DNA from: Cyclobacteriaceae bacterium
Lineage (GTDB): Bacteria > Bacteroidota > Bacteroidia > Cytophagales > Cyclobacteriaceae
Length of the DNA: 64,000 nt
Direction of reading: 5' to 3'
Assembly (NCBI GenBank): GCA_019638355.1
Contig: JAHBTY010000007.1
Location: forward strand, 1-64,000
Shown here: positions 27,435 through 35,392 of the stretch, one piece after another
How the letters are laid out: every line of letters begins with the position of its first letter
How positions within the stretch are numbered: the stretch's first letter is position 1
Notes under the pieces: model-generated
Seen by the model: only the letters and a program-made list of their open reading frames with translations
Told to the model about the DNA's origin: nothing
The model's database searches: none
Program-made: the position numbers and the translations under genes

Positions 27435-30400
27435 ATGATTGAAACTATAATTTCCTTTTCGCTTCGAAACCGCTTTCTGGTATTGCTGGTTGCTGCCGGA
27501 TTAACATTTTGGGGTTACCATGCTGTACAAACCAGTAAGATCGATGCCATTCCTGATCTTTCCGAAAACCAGGTAATTGTTTTTACCGAGTGGATGGGGC
27601 GCAGCCCGCAAATAATGGAAGATCAGGTAACGTATCCGTTGGTTACCAATCTGCAAGGTTTACCACAAGTAAAGTATGTGCGCGGCAGTTCCATGTTTGG
27701 GATGAGTTTCGTGTATGTAATTTTTAATAACGAAACCGATGTGTATTGGGCGCGAGAGCGGGTACTGGAGCGTTTAAATTATGCAACGCGTTTGCTGCCT
27801 GAAGGTGTTACACCAACGCTTGGCCCCGATGGAACCGGTGTAGGGCATATTCTTTGGTACACACTGGATGCCCCCGGCATGGACCTGGGTGAGCAACGGG
27901 CGGTTCAGGATTGGTATGTAAAATTTGCTTTGCAGAATGTTCCGGGTGTAAGTGAGATCGCCAGCTTTGGTGGTTTTCAAAAGCAATATCAGGTAGCGGT
28001 TAATCCCAACAAACTTCAATATTATAATCTTTCTATACCTGAAGTTGTTCAGAGCATTCGATCCAACAATAATGAAACCGGTGGGCGTAAGTTTGAGATC
28101 AACGATATCGGGTATATTATAAAAACCACCGGCTACCTCAGCTCTATTGAAGAGATTGAAAATATTGCCGTTAAAACAATTAACGCTACTGCTGTAAAAG
28201 TTAAAGACATCGGCACGGTGCAGATGACGGGTGAACCCCGCCTTGGTATTTTCGATTTTGATGGGGAAGGCGAAGTAGTGGGTGGTATTGTGGTAATGCG
28301 CTATGGCGAAAATGCCGATGAAGTAATTACCCGTGTAAAAGCCAGGATGACGGATGTGGCCAAAGGGTTTCCGCAGGGCATGTCTTTTAATGTTATTTAC
28401 GATCGCAGCGAATTAATTCAGGAGTCTATAACTTCTATCAAAACAACATTGGTAGAAGAAATGATTGTGGTATCCATTGTGGTGATCCTGTTCCTTTTTC
28501 ATTGGCGCAGCTCGCTTAGCATCATTATTCAGATTCCTATTACGCTGGCTATAAGTTTTATTTTACTCAAGCTTTTCGGAATCACCTCTAACATCATGTC
28601 CCTTACGGGAATTGTATTGGCAATTGGAGTTATTGTTGATAATGGAATTATTATGGCCGAGAATTCTTATCGAAGTCTTTCTATGCCTCACACACATGCT
28701 GAGCTAAAGTCCCTCTCCTCTGGAGAGGGATTTAGGGTGAGGCTTAACATCATCGAGAAATCATCGCAACAAGTTTCGGGTGGGGTATTTTATTCTACTA
28801 TCATCATTATAACTTCATTTCTACCTGTGTTTATGCTCACGGGCCAGGAAGGGAAACTCTTTCATCCGCTTGCCTATACGAAAACTTTTATCATGCTGGT
28901 AGACGCCATTCTTATTATAACATTGGCACCGGTTCTCATTTCTTTTTTCATGAAAGGGAAATTTAAACCAGAGGGCAGCAATCCGGTTAACCGTTTTCTT
29001 GAAAAGATCTATGAACCTATCCTGCGTGGTTGTTTAAACTGGCGCAAGACTACCTTGGGTATAAACATCATCGCATTGGCAGTAAGTATTCCGTTACTGA
29101 TTAGTTTGGGAACTGAGTTTATGCCACCGCTTGATGAACAGTCTATTCTATTCATGCCGGTTACTTTACCGGATGTTTCCAATGAAGAAGTGAAGCGGAT
29201 TTTACAAGTACAAGATAAAATAATCAAGTCGGTGCCGGAAGTTGATAAGGTATTGGGCAAAGCGGGTCGCGCAAGTACAGCTACTGATAATGCACCCATT
29301 TCCATGATTGAAACAATCATCACCTTAAAACCCAAAACAGAATGGCGCGCAGGAATCACTAAAAAGGATATCATCAACGAACTGGATGCTAAACTGCAGA
29401 TACCCGGTGTGGTGAATGGCTGGACGCAGCCAATCATTAACCGGATTAATATGCTGGCAACCGGAATTCGTACCGATGTGGGCATTAAAGTATTTGGTCA
29501 GAACCTCGATAGCATCTATGCAATTTCCGAACGGGTTAAATCTATTCTGCAATCAGTGCCGGGTGTAAAGGATTTATATGTTGATCCGATTACGGGTGGA
29601 AAATATTTAACCATCGATATTAACCGCGAGGCGTTAGGACGTTATGCACTTACCGTGGATGAGGTAAACATGGTGGTTGAGTCTGGATTGGGTGGCGCAA
29701 CCATCGGACAAACCATTGAAGGCCGCCAACGATTTTCCATCAGCGTGCGATTAGCCCAAAACTTTCGAAGTACCATTTCACAAATGGAACGCATGCAGAT
29801 TAAAAGCCCCACCATGGGTATGATTCCACTGAGTGCTGTGGCAACCTTAAAATACCAGGATGGGCCACCGATGATTGTTTCAGACAATGCGTTGTTGCGC
29901 GGGGCCGTGTTGTTTAATGTACGCGATCGCGATCTGGGCTCAACGGTTGAAGAAGCTATGACAAAAGTAAATCAGGAGTTGGGCACACTGCCCAATGGCT
30001 ATTTTCTGGAATGGAGTGGCCAGTATGAAAACCTGATTCGTGGAAAGCAAACCTTGTTGATTATTCTTCCAATCGTAATACTGATTATTTTCATTTCACT
30101 ATACCTCGCATTCAAATCTGTTCGCGAAGCATTTTTAAGCTTGATTACCGTGCCGTTTGCTTTGATTGGTGGTGCCTACATAGTTTACTTTTACGGTGTA
30201 AACTTATCGGTTGCAGTAGCGGTTGGTTTTATTGCCTTATTCGGAATTGCAGTTGAAACCGGGGTGGTGATGGTGATTTACCTGAACGATGCCATGAAAC
30301 AATTGATTCAATTACGTGGCAATAGCCGCAACACCATTTCTTTTCAGGAATTGAAAGAGTATGTGGTGCAAGGAGCGGCCAAACGCTTGCGTCCTAAAAT

Positions 30401-30611
30401 CATGACGGTTTGTGTATCGCTTTTTGGTTTGGTACCCGTACTGTGGTCAACCGGTGTAGGCAGCGATGTCATGCAACCTATTGTTTTACCCATGATTGGT
30501 GGCGTACTCACTTCAGCTACCCACATTTTATTAGTAACTCCGCTTATTTTCTTAATGACAAAAGAATATGAATTACGAAAGTTTGGAAAACTGGAAGGAT
30601 ATGAGAAATAG
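27435..30611 (+). CDS. cusA: CusA/CzcA-type heavy-metal RND efflux pump
   Basis: A 1058-residue inner-membrane RND pump of the heavy-metal class, powered by protons and exporting metal from periplasm or cytosol through a tripartite complex. Landmarks are the N-terminal helix (FSLRNRFLVLLVAAG), IDAIPDLSENQVIVFTEW, GTGVGHILWYTLD, the proton-relay aspartate in IGVIVDNGIIMAEN, FLPVFMLTGQEGKLFHPLA, and two repeats of the RND fold. I chose ATG 27435 rather than a start 54 bases upstream, because homologues begin at MIETIISFSLRNRF. A palindromic repeat is inserted in-frame after the fourth helix (see separate entry). The next gene overlaps by 11 bases. Copper/silver is the likeliest substrate, from neighbours. 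Confidence 0.93.
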   Translation: MIETIISFSLRNRFLVLLVAAGLTFWGYHAVQTSKIDAIPDLSENQVIVFTEWMGRSPQIMEDQVTYPLVTNLQGLPQVKYVRGSSMFGMSFVYVIFNNETDVYWARERVLERLNYATRLLPEGVTPTLGPDGTGVGHILWYTLDAPGMDLGEQRAVQDWYVKFALQNVPGVSEIASFGGFQKQYQVAVNPNKLQYYNLSIPEVVQSIRSNNNETGGRKFEINDIGYIIKTTGYLSSIEEIENIAVKTINATAVKVKDIGTVQMTGEPRLGIFDFDGEGEVVGGIVVMRYGENADEVITRVKARMTDVAKGFPQGMSFNVIYDRSELIQESITSIKTTLVEEMIVVSIVVILFLFHWRSSLSIIIQIPITLAISFILLKLFGITSNIMSLTGIVLAIGVIVDNGIIMAENSYRSLSMPHTHAELKSLSSGEGFRVRLNIIEKSSQQVSGGVFYSTIIIITSFLPVFMLTGQEGKLFHPLAYTKTFIMLVDAILIITLAPVLISFFMKGKFKPEGSNPVNRFLEKIYEPILRGCLNWRKTTLGINIIALAVSIPLLISLGTEFMPPLDEQSILFMPVTLPDVSNEEVKRILQVQDKIIKSVPEVDKVLGKAGRASTATDNAPISMIETIITLKPKTEWRAGITKKDIINELDAKLQIPGVVNGWTQPIINRINMLATGIRTDVGIKVFGQNLDSIYAISERVKSILQSVPGVKDLYVDPITGGKYLTIDINREALGRYALTVDEVNMVVESGLGGATIGQTIEGRQRFSISVRLAQNFRSTISQMERMQIKSPTMGMIPLSAVATLKYQDGPPMIVSDNALLRGAVLFNVRDRDLGSTVEEAMTKVNQELGTLPNGYFLEWSGQYENLIRGKQTLLIILPIVILIIFISLYLAFKSVREAFLSLITVPFALIGGAYIVYFYGVNLSVAVAVGFIALFGIAVETGVVMVIYLNDAMKQLIQLRGNSRNTISFQELKEYVVQGAAKRLRPKIMTVCVSLFGLVPVLWSTGVGSDVMQPIVLPMIGGVLTSATHILLVTPLIFLMTKEYELRKFGKLEGYEK
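28704..28743 (+). repeat. Palindromic repeat element inserted in-frame in the pump gene
   Basis: TCCCTCTCC (28710-28718) and GGAGAGGGA (28722-28730) form a perfect 9-bp hairpin with a 3-base loop, followed by TTTAGGGTGAGG. It is read as KSLSSGEGFRVRLN in the variable cytosolic loop between the IGVIVDNGIIMAEN helix and IIEKSSQQVSGG. From memory, closely similar hairpins occur between genes in Bacteroidota genomes. The frame is kept on both sides. Confidence 0.7.
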
Positions 30612-31899
30612 GAACACAAATGATGGTCAGAATACGGGGGTCAGAAAATCGTCAATTGTCAATTGTCAATTGTCAATTTTTCTGTTTCTATCCCTTGCCT
30701 CTTCAATAGCAAACAGCCAGGTTCAAAGCTTAAGTCTCGACAGCGTGCTTTCAGTAATTGAGAAGCAAAATCCGATGTTGAAAACATACCAGCATCGCGC
30801 GAAAGCAATGAATGCTTACGTGGCGGGTTCAAAAAGTTTAATGGCACCGGAAGTGGGTGGTGGCTTGTGGATGTTTCCATATCGGAAGCAAAACTATGAT
30901 CATTTGGGTGATACCCGTCAGATCATGGTTTCTGTTTCGCAGACGTTTACCAATCCGGCTAAACTAAAAGCCAACCAACAATACTTGTCTTCGCGGGCAG
31001 GCATTGAAGAAGCCAGCGAACGCGTGGCCTACAATCAACTTCGGGCGCAAGCCAAAGGAGCTTACTACACGTGGATTGTGTTGGCTCAAAAGAGAAAGTT
31101 GTTGATGGAGTCAGAAGAAATTTTAGGACTCATGCTGAAAGTTGCTCGTGTGCGCTATCCGTATAATCAGGAGAAACTTGCCAATATTTACAAAACAGAA
31201 GGTAGGCTGCACGAAGTAAAAAATATGCAGTTGATGAACGATAATGGTATTGAACAACAACGTACGCTTTTGTTGCAGTTAATGAACTTATCTACCTCCG
31301 CTAATTTTACGATTGATACTGTAACCATAATGTTTGCACCGGCAACAATCGATACGGTTTTATTATCGGCTAACAGGAGTGATCTAAAGCAGTTGGATCG
31401 TACCATTTCATCGATGCGATTAAATCAAAGTTTTGAAAAGGCCCAAACCCGCCCGGACTTCAACATCAACTTTAGTCATATGATTTCGGTAGGGCAGGGC
31501 ATGCCTAATCAATTTATGTTGTTGGGTATGGTTACAATTCCCATCGCACCCTGGTCGGCAAAAATGTATAAGGCCAATACCAAGGCAATGGATTATGAAG
31601 TTGAGTCTATGAAGGCAGAACGCTTGGCCATCATGAACGAAGTACAAGGAATGACAACCCGTATGCTTTCAGAAATAAATACATTGAAAAAACAATTGGA
31701 TAATTATGAACAACGAATTATACCAACACTACTTAAAAATTACGAAACCCTGATGTTGGCTTATGAAGAAAATAGAGAAGAGTTACCCATGGTTATTGAT
31801 GGTTGGGAAACATTGAACATGACCCGCCTTCAATACCTGGATACAAAACAAAAGTATTACGAAATGATTGTGAGCTATGAGAGAGAGATTGAGAAATAA
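30601..31899 (+). CDS. TolC-family outer-membrane efflux channel
   Basis: A 432-residue CusC-like protein with an unusual N-terminus: about 25 polar residues, partly encoded by a 7-bp tandem repeat, precede the hydrophobic core IFLFLSLASSIANSQ of the signal peptide. The mature part has the long amphipathic helices of outer-membrane factors (SLDSVLSVIEKQNPMLKTYQ, RADLKQLD-like region, MNEVQGMTTRMLSEINTLKK). It would form the exit duct of the RND pump. It starts inside the pump gene (11-base overlap) and ends one base before the adaptor gene. A start upstream, at 30568, is possible but lies deeper in the pump gene. Confidence 0.85.
   Translation: MRNRNTNDGQNTGVRKSSIVNCQLSIFLFLSLASSIANSQVQSLSLDSVLSVIEKQNPMLKTYQHRAKAMNAYVAGSKSLMAPEVGGGLWMFPYRKQNYDHLGDTRQIMVSVSQTFTNPAKLKANQQYLSSRAGIEEASERVAYNQLRAQAKGAYYTWIVLAQKRKLLMESEEILGLMLKVARVRYPYNQEKLANIYKTEGRLHEVKNMQLMNDNGIEQQRTLLLQLMNLSTSANFTIDTVTIMFAPATIDTVLLSANRSDLKQLDRTISSMRLNQSFEKAQTRPDFNINFSHMISVGQGMPNQFMLLGMVTIPIAPWSAKMYKANTKAMDYEVESMKAERLAIMNEVQGMTTRMLSEINTLKKQLDNYEQRIIPTLLKNYETLMLAYEENREELPMVIDGWETLNMTRLQYLDTKQKYYEMIVSYEREIEK
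30651..30678 (+). repeat. Four tandem copies of GTCAATT in a coding leader
   Basis: Four perfect 7-bp units lie in the leader of the TolC-type gene, directly before the hydrophobic signal core. The unit length is not a multiple of three, so gain or loss of one unit would shift the frame upstream of the mature protein. Confidence 0.85.
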
Positions 31900-31900
31900 A

Positions 31901-33160
31901 ATGGTTGCCAGTCGCCAGTTGTCGGTTGCCAGTATCGTTAAAACTATAAACAGCCTACTGCTTATTGCCTACTGCTTACTTTTAGTTAATTGTTCTACAA
32001 AGAATGAAACTGAGGCAGCGGATACCTACATCTGTCCCATGCACCCTACGGTTGTTTCAGATAAACAAGGTGTTTGCCCAGTTTGCAACATGGATCTTGT
32101 GCGTAAGGCCCGCCCGGGCGAAGAGGTTCAGATTACAGAAGATTTGGCGCGGTTAATAAAGTCACCCAATGCAATTGTAACATCAAAAATAAAAACGATT
32201 AAGGGCGAGTACCTAAGTAAAGAACTAACGTGGGAGGCTACCGGTATTGTAACGTACGATACCCGGCAGGTCTTCACTGTTCCGGTGCGGGTTGGTGGTC
32301 GATTGGAAAAAGTTTATATCAAGAATGTTTTTCAACCGGTTAGAAAAGGTATGAAGGTAGCTGAAATTTATAGTCAGGAGTTGGTTACTGCACAGCAAGA
32401 GATGATTTACCTGCTGAATCAAAAAGATCAAGACGAAGCATTAGTGGCCGACAGTAAATCTAAGTTGAAATTATTAGGTGTAAGTGAAATACAGTTGCAT
32501 GAATTGATTTCATCCAGAAAGGTTCAATACCAGTTTCCAGTTTTTAGCGATCAGAATGGTTATGTTGTAGCTGATTCACAACCTGCACCAATCGCACCGG
32601 CAGCAACAAGCATGGGTATGACTTCTCAACCGCAACCGATGCCAGCTCCTGCTTTTATTCGCGAGGGCAATTATGTAAGAGCAGGGCAAACACTTTTTAA
32701 GATTGTTAATACAAATGCATTGCGCATTGAATTAAACGTACTACCTGCTGAAAGTAAACTAATTAAAGCTGGTGATAGTATAACCATTGCCATGAATGAT
32801 GGCGAGGAGATTAAAACGCGGATTGATCTTGTGCAGCCGTTTTATGAACCCGGTCAGGAGTTTGTAACAATACGCGTGCAAGTACCCCATGCAAATCTTA
32901 AAATTGGTGAGTTGGTTAAAGCAAGATTGAAATCAAAAGCCGCGGCAGCCATGTGGATTCCACGCGAGGCGCTGATAGACCTCGGCCTTGATCAGGTTGT
33001 ATTTGTAAAAACCCGAAATGCTTTTAAGGCGAAACGGGTGGATGTTCAACTTCAAACAAAAGATCAGGTAGCCGTGCTGGGGCTTAGTTCATCCGATGAA
33101 ATCGCGATTCAGGCGCAATACCTGGTGGATAGTGAAGGATTTATAAAGAATACCAATTAA
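31901..33160 (+). CDS. RND periplasmic adaptor with heavy-metal-binding domain (CusB-like)
   Basis: A 419-residue lipoprotein (lipobox LVNC, Cys31). Just after the anchor lies a heavy-metal-binding domain with YICPMHP (Cys45) and CPVCNMDL (Cys59, Cys62). The CusB-like adaptor follows: barrel-sandwich strands (VGGRLEKVYIKNVFQPVRKG), an alpha-hairpin (VTAQQEMIYLLNQKDQDEAL), then the beta-barrel and membrane-proximal domains. A Met/Pro-rich insert (SMGMTSQPQPMPAPAF) is a further soft-metal ligand candidate. It would link pump and channel and hand over Cu(I)/Ag(I). The signal peptide is encoded by two short repeat families. An upstream ATG at 31877 is less likely because it precedes the repeats and lies inside the previous gene. 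Confidence 0.9.
   Translation: MVASRQLSVASIVKTINSLLLIAYCLLLVNCSTKNETEAADTYICPMHPTVVSDKQGVCPVCNMDLVRKARPGEEVQITEDLARLIKSPNAIVTSKIKTIKGEYLSKELTWEATGIVTYDTRQVFTVPVRVGGRLEKVYIKNVFQPVRKGMKVAEIYSQELVTAQQEMIYLLNQKDQDEALVADSKSKLKLLGVSEIQLHELISSRKVQYQFPVFSDQNGYVVADSQPAPIAPAATSMGMTSQPQPMPAPAFIREGNYVRAGQTLFKIVNTNALRIELNVLPAESKLIKAGDSITIAMNDGEEIKTRIDLVQPFYEPGQEFVTIRVQVPHANLKIGELVKARLKSKAAAAMWIPREALIDLGLDQVVFVKTRNAFKAKRVDVQLQTKDQVAVLGLSSSDEIAIQAQYLVDSEGFIKNTN
31903..31978 (+). repeat. Two short repeat families forming the adaptor's signal peptide
   Basis: GGTTGCCAGT occurs at 31903-31912 and again at 31924-31933, a period of 21. GCCTACTGCTTA occurs at 31953-31964 and 31967-31978, a period of 14. The first pair encodes VAS-RQLS-VAS; the second encodes the hydrophobic LLLIAYCLLL just before the lipobox. 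Both look like dispersed intergenic repeats that became coding. Confidence 0.75.
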
Positions 33161-33164
33161 ACGT

Positions 33165-34271
33165 ATGACAACAAGAGTATTTTTGAGCTGGATTCAAATC
33201 GCAATATATTTAATGGCAGCATGTTCGCAAGAGAAATCGGTTGAACAACATGACCACAGCAAGCATGTTACGGAAACAGAATCCAAATCGCGCGATCTCA
33301 TGCTCACCGATTCGCAGATAGCGCTTGCAAACATTCAAACCCAAAAGGCAGGAATACAAGCTGTAAGCGAGCCACGTATTGTAAACGCTCGCGTAGTACA
33401 GAATTCAGATTTTACCAATGTGATTAGTAGTCGCGTAGCAGGCAGGGTGGAACGTCTATTCATAAAAGAAACCGGAAAACAAATTATAGAAGGTCAACCC
33501 CTTTATGAAATTTATAGTGAGAACCTGCTTACCCTTCAGCATGAATTTTTATTGGCGCATGCACAAGCTAAAGAAATGGATACTGATCGGTACAAATCGT
33601 TTGAAACCGCAGCCCGTAAAAAATTAATACTATATGGGTTAACAGAAGCACAGATTGACAATCTTGCAAGTACCGGCATAAAAGAACCCCGGCTTACTTT
33701 TCTGGCGCCTGCATTCGGTATTGTTAAGTCAGTTGCAGTGCAGGAAGGACAGACAGTTGCGGAAGGCGATCAATTGTATGAAATTGAAAATTTGAAAAAG
33801 CTGCGTGTTGAAGCTGAGCTTTTCGCTGATGAAGCAGGTCTTGTTACTATTGGTGATAAGCTACGTGTAAAAGTGGATGGTTATGAGTTAATAAATATGG
33901 AAGTGAAGTTTATCAACCCTGAGTTTAAGAGTGGAACACAAATCTGGTTAATGTGGGGTGATATAAATAATCCCGGTGGTTTAACTCCGGGCATGCAGGC
34001 ACAGATATGGATTGATCAAAAGTCGACTAAGTCCATTGCGGTACCGGTGCATGCAGTCATCCGAAGTGAAGATGGAACTCACCTTTATGTAGAAACCGAT
34101 AAGAACACATTTCAACCACGATTGGTGAAAACGGGTTTGGAAAATTTTTCTGAAGTAGAAATTCTGGAAGGTTTGCAGGCCGGAGAAACGGTTGTAGTTT
34201 CTGGCGCTTACCTGATTTATAGCGAATATATTTTAAAGCACGGAGTTAATCCGGCTCATGCACATAACTAA
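33165..34271 (+). CDS. Second RND periplasmic adaptor lipoprotein
   Basis: A 368-residue lipoprotein (lipobox MAAC, Cys20) of the CusB/HlyD adaptor fold. It has a His-rich start (EQHDHSKHVTE), lipoyl-like half-motifs (SSRVAGRVERLFIKETGKQI and LTFLAPAFGIVKSVAVQEGQ), a short helical hairpin and beta-barrel strands. It lacks the CPMHP metal-binding domain of the adaptor just upstream. Two adaptors in a row suggest either a mixed ring on one pump or one serving an additional pump. The 4-base gap implies co-translation. Confidence 0.88.
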   Translation: MTTRVFLSWIQIAIYLMAACSQEKSVEQHDHSKHVTETESKSRDLMLTDSQIALANIQTQKAGIQAVSEPRIVNARVVQNSDFTNVISSRVAGRVERLFIKETGKQIIEGQPLYEIYSENLLTLQHEFLLAHAQAKEMDTDRYKSFETAARKKLILYGLTEAQIDNLASTGIKEPRLTFLAPAFGIVKSVAVQEGQTVAEGDQLYEIENLKKLRVEAELFADEAGLVTIGDKLRVKVDGYELINMEVKFINPEFKSGTQIWLMWGDINNPGGLTPGMQAQIWIDQKSTKSIAVPVHAVIRSEDGTHLYVETDKNTFQPRLVKTGLENFSEVEILEGLQAGETVVVSGAYLIYSEYILKHGVNPAHAHN

Positions 34272-34313
34272 CTTTTATCAACTTTAAATCTCAAACCTTT
34301 AATGCTCAATTTT

Positions 34314-34919
34314 ATGAAAACAAAACTCAGTTTACTTTCCTTAGTCTATCTGTTGGCCTTCGTTTTTGCGTGTTCCGATAAAAAGAAGGAAACACACGAT
34401 GATCATGCAGCGATGGAACATCCTACCACAACTGAGATACCAACAGAAGCGGCCGCACCTACATTTATGGTAGATCAGAAATTTCAAGGGCAACTTGCTA
34501 AATCATTTAATGCGTATGTAGAATTAAAAGACGCTTTTGTAGCTTCCGATGGAAAGCTGGTAAAAGTAAAGGCTGAAGAAACCCGAAAGGCATTGTCGGG
34601 TATAGATGCAAACCTGTTAGCGGGTGAAACACAAAACGATTGGATGACCTATTTGGCTGAAATAGATATTTCTTTGAAGGAAATTCAGGCAACTGAAGAT
34701 TTAGAACAGCAACGCGTGGCGTTTAGTCCGCTCTCCGATAACTTCTATAAAAGCATCAAAGCCTTTGGGTTGGGCGGTGGAATAGCATATTACGAATATT
34801 GCCCTATGGCCTTTAATAACGAAGGTGCGTATTGGCTAAGCGATAATAGCGCCATCCGCAATCCTTATTTTGGTGATAAGATGTTGAAGTGCGGCTCTGT
34901 TCAAGCAATGCTAAAATGA
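34314..34919 (+). CDS. DUF3347 lipoprotein
   Basis: A 201-residue lipoprotein (lipobox FVFAC, Cys20) with a His/Asp/Met-rich stretch after the anchor (HDDHAAMEH) and the DUF3347 core. In that core, FQGQLAKSFNAYVELKDAFV, then GLGGGIAYYEYCPMAF and ending YFGDKMLKCGSV, can be seen. DUF3347 proteins accompany copper-efflux RND systems and carry CPM-type motifs suited to metal binding; a periplasmic copper chaperone is the usual guess. I chose this ATG over one 12 bases upstream because it begins the signal peptide. Its stop overlaps the next start (ATGA). Confidence 0.85.
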   Translation: MKTKLSLLSLVYLLAFVFACSDKKKETHDDHAAMEHPTTTEIPTEAAAPTFMVDQKFQGQLAKSFNAYVELKDAFVASDGKLVKVKAEETRKALSGIDANLLAGETQNDWMTYLAEIDISLKEIQATEDLEQQRVAFSPLSDNFYKSIKAFGLGGGIAYYEYCPMAFNNEGAYWLSDNSAIRNPYFGDKMLKCGSVQAMLK

Positions 34920-35392
34920 GGTGTGCTTTCTTTTTTTCTTTGCTGATATTTCTTGGCTGTAGTCCGGTTCAGAAAGCTGATGAAAAGATTACGCTTGATG
35001 CTATACAACTTACAGACCTGAGTGGAAAAGCGATTGATGTTTCGCAGTTTAGTGGAAAAGCTGTGCTCGTTAATTTTTGGGCAACCTGGTGTAAGCCCTG
35101 TTTGCAGGAAATGCCCTCGTTGGCAATTACGAAGAGCCAACTAAAAGATGAGCCCATTGTTTTTCTATTTGCTTCTAATGAAACACTGGAACGGATCGCT
35201 CGCTTTAAAGACAAGCAAATATTTGAGTTTGACTATTTTCATCTTGGCAATATGGAGGCATTGAATATTCAGGCATTACCGACCACATTTATTTTTGATC
35301 GTAATGGTAAACTTAAATTTTCAGAAACCGGCTTTCGCGATTGGACTTCGCCCGAAAGTATTAAAGTAATAACCAATGTGATAAAAGGATAA
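34916..35392 (+). CDS. TlpA-like thioredoxin lipoprotein
   Basis: A 158-residue lipoprotein (lipobox FLGC, Cys15) with a thioredoxin fold. It has the active site WATWCKPC (Cys59, Cys62) and the cis-proline loop ALPTTFIFD. It faces the periplasm or is held at a membrane, where it would reduce disulfides, probably keeping cysteines of the neighbouring copper proteins reduced. It overlaps the DUF3347 gene by 4 bases and the next gene by 1 base (TAATG), so translation is coupled. Confidence 0.9.
   Translation: MRCAFFFSLLIFLGCSPVQKADEKITLDAIQLTDLSGKAIDVSQFSGKAVLVNFWATWCKPCLQEMPSLAITKSQLKDEPIVFLFASNETLERIARFKDKQIFEFDYFHLGNMEALNIQALPTTFIFDRNGKLKFSETGFRDWTSPESIKVITNVIKG

Noticed and set aside
30651-30678. 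CRISPR-like array
   Set aside because: The units are 7 bp and directly adjacent, with no spacers and no cas genes nearby.
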